Shown piece by piece: positions 55,392 through 64,000 of a stretch of DNA of 64,000 nt (positions within the stretch are counted from its first letter, which is position 1; every line of letters begins with the position of its first letter). This DNA is from Beverwykella pulmonaria (Eukaryota > Ascomycota > Dothideomycetes > Pleosporales > Melanommataceae): contig BCHH01000006.1 in the NCBI GenBank assembly GCA_001599595.1, positions 1,051,197-1,115,196 on the forward strand, read 5' to 3'. The notes beneath the pieces were generated by a model. That model ran no database searches. It had not been told where the DNA came from and saw only the letters and a list, made by a program, of their open reading frames with translations. Made by a program: the position numbers and the translations under genes.

Positions 55392-56025
55392 TCAAAAGAG
55401 TATCTCCGAACTGCACGTCGCAATCGCGCTGGCTATAGTCGCAAACGCCGTAACAATCCATCTTCCCGCGTTCAACCTTGACCACTTTATCGCAATGTCC
55501 CTCATTTCCACGCTCTCCGCCCACTTCCTCGCCTCAAGCGTCGCAGTGTGAACTTGGGGCGATGGCAGGAGGCCCTCCTGCTCCTTCATCTTGTAGCCCT
55601 CGTCTTGCAGAATCTGCTGGACCTTCCATTTGCCCGCACCGTTTACGTTGGGCTCGAAATACAGCAGCGTGACCGGTACGATGCTCCAGGTCATGAGGGC
55701 TGCGCTCCCGTATAGCAATCTGAGAGACCACGAATTCGAGAAATAGGCAAGTGCCATGTTGGAGAGGGTGCCGGAGATGACGAGCGGCGGAACGAAGGTG
55801 GAAGCGTACTGGTAGGCCTGGAGCCACTGCTTGGCAAGCAGTTTTGGAGGGGCGTGCGCGATCAAGGGAGGCATGACCATGTTACTATAGCTGAAGGTGA
55901 GGCCTGGCGAGTTAGTAGGAGGGTCAAGAGCTGAGATGGCGGGGTTGCTTGCTGCTGTAGATTGCAGGCGCAGTAATGCCTACTACCTGCGCGACACAGA
56001 TGGACGTGTTGGCGGAGGCAAACAT
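55392..56025 (-). CDS. DUF1772 (anthrone-oxygenase-like) membrane protein
   Basis: Two exons, 56025..55980 and 55903..55392, give 185 residues. Hydrophobic segments (AQVVGLTFSYSNMVMPPLIA, PPLVISGTLSNMALAYF, YGSAALMTWSIVPVTLLYF and the C-terminal AGRWIVTAFATIASAIATC) give four helices, as in DUF1772. NALRWIVTA-type ends and WNxxG-like positions (SRLNAGRW) fit the family. Some members oxidise anthrones in polyketide pathways, but no polyketide synthase is in this window. The intron (55904..55979, 76 bp) has a GC donor (GCATTA) and CCAG acceptor with CTAAC branch. No GT donor gives a comparable join in phase, the nearest being a weak GTGTCG. Confidence 0.75.
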
Positions 56026-56261
56026 GGCAGTAGACAACCGTCGGGATGAAGCGCAATCAGTGGACGGGAGTGCTGAGGCTGCCGCACGAGCGGTGAATGC
56101 CCAGAAGACGCGCTAATCATTAACGTAGTCGCGCTGTGATTCGCCCATTGGCTCACCACTGCCTGCGGTCTGTTCGCTTCTCATCCCTCCCCGGACGTGG
56201 ACAGACACTCTCCATTATTATTGAGCCTCGTCCTCCCTCCTCTGTCGCTCCGACAGACAAT
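56026..56261. promoter_or_regulatory. shared divergent promoter
   Basis: A 236-bp region between the ATGs of the DUF1772 gene and the Zn-cluster-like gene. It may coordinate the two. Confidence 0.5.
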
Positions 56262-57864
56262 ATGGATAGCAGAAGGTGTCGTAGGTGCATACTCGTGAAC
56301 AAGCCCGTACGTCCTACACAAACCTATACGTGGAGTGTTCTAAAGGAATCATTATTTTCCGCTGGGATCATGTGTTTATTTGACTAACGGCAGACTAGTG
56401 TAATATCACCGACCGCATATGTCAAAGATGTCTAGACTACGGCGAAGAGCCTGAGCCTGAAGCCAATACTTTGGACATACAGCTTGCCTGTGAAGGAGAA
56501 AATGAATTGACAGAGGCGTTCGACGACCCCACTCCTGAAGGTAGGCCGCTGCATCATTCAAGACCACTCGAAACATGGCATCCAGTCACCTAGGAGGGAA
56601 CATCTCCGGCAATCTACCCACCCCAGCCCGCAAATCTAGTTACAGAGCAGCCCATTCAGAATTTGCTTGCGTCAGGCCGCTGTGCTCAGGTTCTTCGTTG
56701 TTTCCTTGTTGGCGACGCGATGCAGTGCTCCATCACCCTACCCAGCTACTAACTTTGCTCAGTGGCCACCCAAATCGGGCTTACCAAGTGGGTGCTTCAA
56801 CACGAAAATGGAGGACTGTTCAAATTAACCGTGAGCTACAACCGAACTGGTCAGAGGGACCGCGAACAATTCGCCATCGTGGACCTGGCTTACTTTGAGA
56901 GCAAGCGCCTGGAATCAGTACAACCACAACCCGCGTGGGCGATATTTCTGGATCAGTTCAATACCATATCTTCTCGCTGGGTTAATGTCTATGAGCCCAT
57001 CACAGAAAACATCATCTCCGGAGCGGCTGAGTACCAGAAGAGTCTCCTTCTCCAAGCTGAGGAAGAAGAAGTAGAGAGCGACGCAACTCGGATCATCTTG
57101 AGTGCGCTACGCTGCTTTATCATGTGCCGAGCCTTCGAAGAAGTCGGCGGCCGCTTGGGAATCTACGACATTTTGGACGATTCTTTCCCTGACTATATCT
57201 GCCTCCAAGACCCAAAAATGGCCAACAGCTACTTTGGCCTTAACCTTGAACCCCTTGTCGAAATCACAAGGCTTCCTCCTTCCGCCAATGTGGAAAGGAT
57301 GACTAAGATAGATCACGCCACGAGTCTCGATACACTCTTGAAGAATGTGCTGAACACTGCTCAATCAATGCTCCTTCGAGGCCGACCACAGGACTGGCCA
57401 ACCCTATTCTACGTCCAGTGTTTACTTCAACTCATCGAGTCTCACCTGAGTTCTTCTTCGAGTTTCACGTCGAACTTCAAGACCATCTTGGTCGCCATCA
57501 AAGTAGCCACGTACAGCTTGGCCCACCTATACCTATTCTGCTGTGGAGACATGCTTCATCCTCTAGCAGAGGAGTTCGATGCGGACTGGTATTCGCTTAT
57601 GCTAGGCGTGGGTGCTGATCCATTGTATGCAGATCATTATCAACGGCAGTACAGGATATGGGAAGAAAACAGTAAGTTCCGGAACAGATCACCGTCTCCT
57701 TTCCCTCTACATGTACGGAGATCATCTTATATTGGACCTTGACTCGTATAGCCGGTTATCATTCAATTGTACTCAAAAGGAGGAGAAGAGATGCACAAAC
57801 AGGAGTAGCAGTGGCTGATCAACCCTGCAGGAGCGGACTACCATCGGGTGAACGAACCCTTTGA
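56262..57864 (+). CDS. Zn-cluster-like fungal transcription factor (atypical, five Cys)
   Basis: Exons proposed: 56262..56306, 56399..56540, about 56640..56696, 56763..57671 and 57752..57864. The N-terminus forms CRRCILVNKPCNITDRICQRCLDYG across the first intron, a CX2CX6CX6CX2C pattern. A sixth cysteine at normal spacing is missing, unlike a complete Zn(II)2Cys6 cluster. The C-terminal 320 residues (VATQIGLTKWVLQHENGG onward) resemble the regulatory half of fungal transcription factors. The third intron boundary is unsure: several GT and one GC donors are possible. The last intron has a strong GTAAGT donor and 80 bp. Reading through it instead would end at 57742. Position beside the DUF1772 gene suggests, but does not show, local regulation. 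Confidence 0.65.
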
Positions 57865-58736
57865 TTTTCTTACTCAACTGAATCGATATACCTTCGGATT
57901 TTCTATGTGAATCTCCACTACATCGTATGCCCTTCGGGCGTCCAGTTCTTCTACCGGTGGACTTAAAAGCATGCTTCATCGCTTCACGAAGCTGGTCTAC
58001 GTGCGGGAGATCTGGCTACTCATGGTAATCAGTTGGCTCTATGTGTTTCGCTGTGGTTATGATGATTCCTTAGCTGAACGAGGCAACACCAGCTACAAGT
58101 TAAAATGGTCAATTTTCCCCTGACCTAGTTTGTCATATCTGCTGAGAGGCTTTTCGTCCTATGGTGCATATTAGCTTTAGTCACTTCAACATTTCAGCAT
58201 TCCCCGGCACAATAACCGTCGTGTCAGCGCAACTTTCACATTGACATCTGGTTGTATTGTTTATCTTCTCGCTCGCCTTGTGCAATAACAAGGTTTGTCA
58301 ATTTCCCATTGTGATTCTCGCACTCAAGCTCGCTAACCACCAACTCAAGACTCACAATGCAAATTTTCATCCGAACAATAGCTTCACGTTCACTTTCACC
58401 ATCATCGCAACCCTCAACCAACAATAGCATCAATACAAACCGCCTCTTTTCATTCCGTGTTGACAATCTACAATGCGTCTGAACAGAGGTCGCAACGATG
58501 CTGCTATTGTTCGGATCCCACAACAGAGCAGCAACAGCGCTAGATTTATAAACTCGGACTTCTACTCCTTCCAACTCCCTTCGACCTAACACCTATCTCC
58601 AACACATCCGATCCAGTCCTTCTCAAGCGTTTTTGTATACTCTCGGTTCTATTCTTCAGACGCAGGCATTCCTCATTCCAAATATCTTTTACATACTTCA
58701 TTTCATCTTGTTGTTTTTCTTCTTCCTCTTGGTGTC
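57865..58736. promoter_or_regulatory. promoter and long leader of the following gene
   Basis: About 870 bp with no supported gene. The last 400 bp are C/T-rich with CAACAATAGC-type runs, typical of a long fungal 5' leader. Confidence 0.5.
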
Positions 58737-60271
58737 ATGTCCAAAAACATCTTCAACGCTGCTCCCGTCGGCGGTCTGTTTGCTTCCGACGACGAGAGCA
58801 CCCAGAGTTTCGACGAGCATGGCAGTGATCTACTTCCTAGCCCGAACGACTATGTCGACCTTCGTCCTATGGTTGACTCGTTCGACTTCGACAGCGAGAG
58901 CCTTGATGGTACTCAGCATTTCGATGAGCATAACGCTGAGCCCTTCGCTGGCTCTGGAGACTTCAATAGCCCTTCTCTCGTCGATGGCTTGTTCAACTTT
59001 GATGACGAAGGCATTGATGGCACTCAGCATGGTAATGCTTCTTCTATCCACCTCTTCGCCAGCCCCTCTGCCGACTTCTCCAACGGTAAAAATCTTGCTG
59101 TCGATCCCCCCAACGTCAATGGTTCTTCTTCTATCGGTCTTTTCGCTGACCCTTCTGTCAAGTTCTCTCACGTCAATGGCTCTGCTCCTCTCAACCTCTT
59201 CCCTTGTCTCACTGCCAACAACTCCCACAGTTTTCTCGTTAGCGTTGGTCCCCTCGCTGGTTCTCCAGTCATCTTTGCCAAGGAGAATGGTCCTTCTGTC
59301 GACCTCATTGCCGATTCTTCCAGCGACATTTCCCACGACGATCTACGCATCGTACAATCTTCAACTCTAAACGAGTACATGTACCAGCAATCTCAGCCCC
59401 TGAAGGCGCCACTTCTCCTTGCCGAGCCTGTCATCTCTCCTGCTGTCACCCCTGAGGAGACTGTAGTCGAAGAGCAGTCCCGGGTTAGACCGGATGGAGC
59501 ACCTGACCCTATCGTCGTATATGCCCCTTCGATCGTTCTGGACCCTATTTCCACCGCCACCGAGGAAGCCTCTCCCATCTACCCAGCCTTCCAAGGCAAG
59601 TTCCAGACAGGTGAAGAGGCCAGCGCTCACAGGAAGAAGGAGCGCAATGACGCCAAAAAAGACCCGCACGTTGTTTTCGTCAAGAAGCACGGGCGTGAGT
59701 TCTGGGTGAGGCGGATTTATGAAGCTATGATCGATATCTCTGATCTTGCTGACGGTCCAAATTCGACTCATTTTGGCCGCTTTGTGAATAAGAAGGGCTT
59801 TGAGGCCGATGACCTGGAAGCTACTGCTCATCACGTCTTTGTAAGTGCTCACAGCCCGCGCACTCATTCACTCATTTGACATCTACTAACCTCATGTTAT
59901 AGGACAAGGCCTGTGCTGTCCACGAGCGGGGTTGGAACCGCTACACTGTCTACCACAAGGAAGCCGTTCGCGGCTCCCTTGTGGATGTTAGCAAGAACTC
60001 TGTCGAACTGCGCCTGCAGCGCATCTGCCAGCTGCTGCGCAAAAACAAGTCCTTGTGCAACGACGCACTGCAGGGCGGTCTGACGCTCGCAAAACTGTGC
60101 GATAATCCGTACCTGCGCGCTGGCAGCAAAGAACTAAACAACAAGGGAAACCTGGCGCGGGGGAAACGCTTGGAGGCAGGTCGTCGTGTCTTGGAGAAGA
60201 AGAAGAAGAAGGGTATTGCAGCTGTGCAGCTTGAGACACCAGAGAATGCTGCTGGTGATAATTTTGAGTAG
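58737..60271 (+). CDS. conserved fungal protein, low-complexity N-terminus and basic C-terminus
   Basis: Two exons, 58737..59840 and 59903..60271, join in phase (intron 62 bp, GTAAGT donor, CTAAC branch) to give 490 residues. The first 300 residues are Ser/Asp/Phe-rich with loosely repeated segments such as GLFNFDDEGIDGTQH and SIGLFADPSVKFSHVNGS. The C-terminal third is well structured: VFVKKHGREFWVRRIYEAMI, then GPNSTHFGRFVNKKGFEADD, ATAHHVFDKACAVHERGWNR and LRLQRICQLLRKNKSLCNDA. It ends in a Lys-rich tail (LEKKKKKG). I recognise this C-terminal pattern from uncharacterised ascomycete proteins but know of no assigned function. Nuclear location is plausible from the basic tail. Confidence 0.75.
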
Positions 60272-61960
60272 TTTGCTTCTTTTCCTTGTCTTTGTTTTTC
60301 TTTTCTTTTCTTTTTTTTCTTTTTTAGAGTTTTTGGAGGGATGAAACTGGAATTAGAGATATATCTTTATTTTTTATTGGAAAATGCAGCCTTAGTGCCT
60401 TGCTTTCGCTATATAACATCCCTCCCTATACCGCCGGACACACCCTGTAAGCGGACAACTTTATTATTTGGTAATGGAGTGCGCGGTCTCGTTGTGTGGA
60501 CGAGATAATAAATGAGGGACTGAGTTGATTTAGAAGCTATGGAAATCGACGAGCATATATAGCCAGCCATGACTAATCGGCACATGTGACTAAGCGTACA
60601 GTACACGTGATATCCAAGATCATATGGTGCACGTGATATTCACGTGATATTCACGTGATATACCGTGATATTTGGATATATTAAGCCTTCCTTTTCCTCT
60701 TCTATTAAGTAATTATTGGTATATAAATAATGTTTCAGTTATTTTCCTTCAGGAAATTGGTTTGCAATACAACAATTGCCATAGTCTTGATTATACTATT
60801 GCCTACTGTCGAGGACTGTGATGACGGGTTCGGTCTTCACCATCGTAGACGTGCAAAGCAAATGAAGGGATAAGTAGGCTCTATTTCAGCTACACTAAGA
60901 CAGGGAGAGAAGAGGTACTCAGGGAGAACGATCCTATATACAGTGGGGTACGGTCCGGGCGCAGGCCGACTGAGCATGTCCTGAGAGTGTGGCATGGCGT
61001 AGCGCGCACACGTCGTCCGACGTGGTTGAACTGAGCGTGCGCCACCGTCGCATCTGATGCATGATCCTGTGATATGTGGTTGGGCTCACCGCCTGCTGCC
61101 CTCACCTCTGATACGTGTTCATGTAGTGTGTGGTTGAGCTAGTGAGCAGCACCGTCACATGTACTGTGCTTGCTAGGTCCTTGCTGCACCCCCTTCTTCT
61201 AGTAAAGTGCATGAGTTGGTATTTGTCTGGTCCAAACTAAGCTCTGTATCTTTTTGCCCATGCTATGGTAAGGACGGGGCCCGGATCCTATAGCGTCGTC
61301 ACGTAACAGGTAGGGACGAGGTGGTCCTAGGTGGAGGGTGAGAGGGGTGAATACAAAGTAGATATTGAAGCAGGGGAAGGGTAATGTGATAGACAATAAG
61401 TTTCCGACAGGCGAGAGGCTTCACTATGAGGGGCGTCAATGTCAGAAAATGGTATGCAGCGGATACAATTCAAGAATCGACTATGAAGACTATCTAGGAG
61501 ATTCATGAAGTTTATATATTCGACTGGATCTGTTCGCTAAGCATGGATCTATAGATCTGTGGATCTGTGATCAAAGCTCCAACAGATCCACTGATCCATT
61601 GTGATTCGCTGATGGTACTGTGGCTTACAGTATCATGTTGGTTTGATTGGCTGGTTGATGGTGGGCATTGTCCCCATGTCGTAGTCAGTTTCATGACCTT
61701 TTATCGGATCGCTCGTCGCGCTACTGTTGCGGACAGTATAACTGGTCGTCAGTGGTTCATGGGTTGCGTTTGTAACAATTTGGTAGTCGTTCTGGATTAT
61801 GTTCATAACATGCTATGTGTAAAGGGCTGGGGTCTGGTTATGTGGATCCTTCGGCTCGCCTCTGATCCTTCGTACGAGGCCTTGACAGGACCTTATAAAC
61901 TCCACCGGCCTCTGCGTCTTGTTCGTCTTCATGATTCCTTCTGTCGCTAGATAGGAATAC
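60272..61960. other. gene-poor interval
   Basis: About 1.7 kb with no supported gene. It starts with a T-rich 3' region (poly-T/C at 60290-60330) and contains the CACGTGATAT repeat cluster. A frame at 61567-61950 (127 codons) ends just before the LTR and has no recognised domain. Confidence 0.5.
60602..60675. repeat. cluster of CACGTGATAT repeats
   Basis: Four copies of CACGTGATAT and one of CCGTGATAT occur within about 75 bp, three with an 11-bp period. Each full copy contains the palindrome CACGTG, the E-box bound by bHLH factors. It lies about 330 bp beyond the stop of the preceding gene. It may be a simple repeat. Confidence 0.85.
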
Positions 61961-62146
61961 TGTTGCGATGTGACGGAGTAGATAGAGAGAGATAATTGAT
62001 ATTGATTCTACGGAGGAGCTAACAAACAGATATCTATAGTCTTACTAAGCACGCTAGGAGCCTGCCAAGATAGTGAATCACAAACACAGAGGTGAGCCAC
62101 ATGAGCAAACATATAGGTGAATCATCATGTGACCCACAGGCCGACA
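61961..62146. mobile_element. second solo LTR of the same family
   Basis: A 186-bp segment beginning TGTTGCGATGTGACG and ending GGCCGACA, clearly related to 18309-18478 (shared blocks ATTGATTCTACGGAGGAGCT and GGAGCCTGCCAA). Flanks are AATAC on the left and AATAT on the right, a 5-bp duplication with one mismatch. No internal retrotransposon sequence remains. Confidence 0.8.
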
Positions 62147-63325
62147 AATATAATGCTTATTATTTGAGCCTCTTCGATCCCCTTACACTATGTATTGGTT
62201 ATAAGCTTTAGTTAGTTATCTGCAGCAGTGTCTCTCTAGGCTACTAGCGTTGTATTTGTAACAGCGCAGAATATCAGAACTATCGGATTCGGGTGCGAAT
62301 CACTACCGAAAGCATATGGGAGTGCACGAGTGATAACGAATACCCAAGATGGAATTGACACCTATAGGCCGGGTACGAAAGGATATTCAAAAGCTACCTG
62401 ATCTAACTAACGAGGAGACTGGCTTATATACAGTGAGAAGGATGAGATAGCTAAGCCGAGGTGCTACAGGTTCGGATCGGAACAGGACCTGTATCGGGGT
62501 TGGGTAAGGAGCGGGTCGGTCACGTGATGGAACGATTGTTTGAATCGTTACAGTATTGTCTATAATGCCAAAGCTAAAAACGTTGTCGCTTCCTGGCTAC
62601 TAGAATTTGCCTAGCAGGTTTGCAATATAGAACAGGAATAGTATAGGCGATAGTGGTGACCCCTGCAGTATGTGTCATGAGCAAGCCCTATACCACTCGA
62701 CCATCACTACCAAAAATAGTTGACGGAGTGACTTTGACATTTCCGAGCGTATCCCTCCACCTCCTCCGCCCACCAATGCCCTTCGTGCTCGCACTTATTG
62801 TTGAACATGTTGGGGAGACATCTGCTAAATAAATTTCAGGCCTAGATGACATCGACACATTTGCTAGAGTAAATAAGGCGAGAATGCAAAGCAAAGTTTT
62901 AATTATCTTTCGTTTCTTCGTAACTTGCCTGAATCCATCATGCGCTCTGATACCGCACAAGTTTTACAAAATCAAAGAGTAATTGAGGATCCAACTTAAT
63001 AAGCATTCTTCTTGTGGATCCGTGGAGAATTGGAGGGGGGCGACAGAACCGTATTTTTTTCCTGCCAGAAACGAACACTTCAGACTTCCGACTGGCGCTT
63101 AACATGTGGCTTGCAATCTTCCCTGTGATGCTTTCATTTACACTTACAACTTGAAAGAACAGGATGGTAGACGGGGATGGTGGAGGGGCGAATGCAGACA
63201 AGGGGTTAGGAAGAGGGGGATGCAATAGACGAGGACAGTTAGTGAATGGTGGAATGGACGAGTTGGTCCTTTCGCGTTGAAGCAACGAAAGCTAAAGTCC
63301 AACTTCGTCTTGTTGAAACGAACCA
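62147..63325. other. gene-poor interval
   Basis: About 1.2 kb to the M20 gene's 3' end. Only short frames without motifs. The right part is probably the M20 3' UTR. Confidence 0.5.
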
Positions 63326-64000
63326 CTAGGCTAGCCACGTCAACGCCGCCACGGCATACGCCTCGGCACCTGCGGTCAAAGTCGGACATATGACCGGCGC
63401 AAACTTGTCACTGTGGTTTGCGGGAAGTTCCTGCAGCTTGCCTTGCGCCTCGAACTGGCTGTAGGTGTCGGGATCCGTTCCGCCATACACAAAATAACAG
63501 TACGGCTTTTCGTTCACCTCCGTCTTTTCAGTCTCATCGGAAAAAGTCTTTGCGAGATCGGGGAAGTCCTCACTGCCGAAGAGACGCGGGGTTTCGTGGT
63601 GCTTGTCGCCGAAGTGCGCCTTGAACGTCTCCTCGAGCTTCTGCGTCGCCTTAATGTCGTTGCTTGTCAGCGGAGCAGAAGAGACCTCTTCAACCGTGGG
63701 GTCGTCTACACCGTTGCTGGCCACGGCGCCGCTGGCTAGGGCCTCGGCCTTCACGATCCGTTTGATGCTCTCAATGACCTTGTTTCGCTGGTTGTCGTTG
63801 AAGCAACGCAGATTCAGTTTCAGCTCCGCTTTGCCGGGAATCACATTCGCTGCGTCTCCCCCTTTTATCGAGCCGACGGTCAGCACGCAGCCATCGGAGG
63901 CATCGACTTCTCGTGAGACGATGGTCTGCAGCCGCATGACGGTACTAGCGGCCATGACGACAGGATCGATCCCTAAATGCGGCTGGGAGCCATGGGTGCC
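63326..64000 (-). CDS. M20-family amidohydrolase, C-terminal part (cut by window edge)
   Basis: The C-terminal 224 residues of a metallo-amidohydrolase (IAA-amino-acid/hippurate hydrolase type). Near the edge is GTHGSQPHLGIDPVVMAAS, the conserved dimerisation-domain block. GSIKGGDAANVIPGKAELKL is the classic family segment, and PRLFGSEDFPDLAKTF contains the GSEDF motif with a metal-binding acidic residue. The C-terminus (FVYGGTDPDTY, then LPANHSDKFAPV) ends with the usual metal-binding His in NHSDKF. It would cleave N-acyl amino acids using two metal ions. The N-terminal catalytic part lies outside the window. Confidence 0.92.
   Translation of the reverse strand, partial: GTHGSQPHLGIDPVVMAASTVMRLQTIVSREVDASDGCVLTVGSIKGGDAANVIPGKAELKLNLRCFNDNQRNKVIESIKRIVKAEALASGAVASNGVDDPTVEEVSSAPLTSNDIKATQKLEETFKAHFGDKHHETPRLFGSEDFPDLAKTFSDETEKTEVNEKPYCYFVYGGTDPDTYSQFEAQGKLQELPANHSDKFAPVICPTLTAGAEAYAVAALTWLA

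Noticed and set aside
58633..59370. Plus-strand 245-codon frame, Ser/Leu-rich
   Set aside because: It overlaps the first exon of the conserved fungal gene in another frame and is low in complexity.
62281..62310. A GATTCGGGTGCGAATC stem that might be a tRNA arm
   Set aside because: The surrounding bases do not form the acceptor, D and anticodon arms of a tRNA.

Overview
The window is nuclear DNA of a filamentous ascomycete (Pezizomycotina). The signs are short GT-AG introns of about 46-81 bp with CTAAC/CTGAC branch sites, HET-domain and STAND receptor genes, a GH16 glucanase with a secretion signal, and fungal-type Spt5 and Cab4. The gene set suits a Dothideomycete, but that is inference. There are no operons, rRNA or tRNA genes, or CRISPR arrays that I can see.

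About 0.5-25.3 kb is an accessory, non-self-recognition type region. It holds a HET/NB-ARC/TPR receptor with a long array of near-identical 42-residue TPRs, interrupted by an assembly gap. It also holds an F-box-like gene, a second HET gene, a gene of a family often labelled 'geranylgeranyl pyrophosphate synthetase' broken by one in-frame TAA, a five-exon dynamin/Mx-like GTPase, and a pyridine-nucleotide disulfide oxidoreductase-like flavoprotein. A NACHT/ankyrin receptor pseudogene with many disablements closes the region. Between these genes are a solo LTR with a perfect 5-bp target duplication, a roughly 1.5-kb near-perfect inverted repeat with an 8-nt loop, and scattered relics of receptor-associated sequence.

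About 26.6-60.3 kb is mostly housekeeping and conserved fungal genes: AlaX-like tRNA editing protein, GH16 beta-glucanase, DCAF7-like WD40 protein, Cab4 phosphopantetheine adenylyltransferase, F-box-like protein, quinone oxidoreductase, Spt5, a Myb/SANT-like large protein, Vps62-like protein, a four-helix membrane protein, an RTN4IP1-like reductase, a DUF1772 membrane protein, a Zn-cluster-like regulator and a conserved fungal protein. Several genes are divergent pairs with short shared promoters (DCAF7/Cab4, DUF1772/Zn-cluster). Exon joins were worked out by hand from splice signals and reading frame.

About 60.3-63.3 kb is gene-poor, with a second solo LTR of the same family and a CACGTGATAT repeat cluster. 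The right edge cuts an M20 amidohydrolase gene.

The most interesting items are the concerted-evolution TPR array, the clustering of intact and decayed receptor parts (including a possible amyloid/RHIM-like motif relic at 10.6-10.8 kb), the giant hairpin, and two apparent GC-AG introns.
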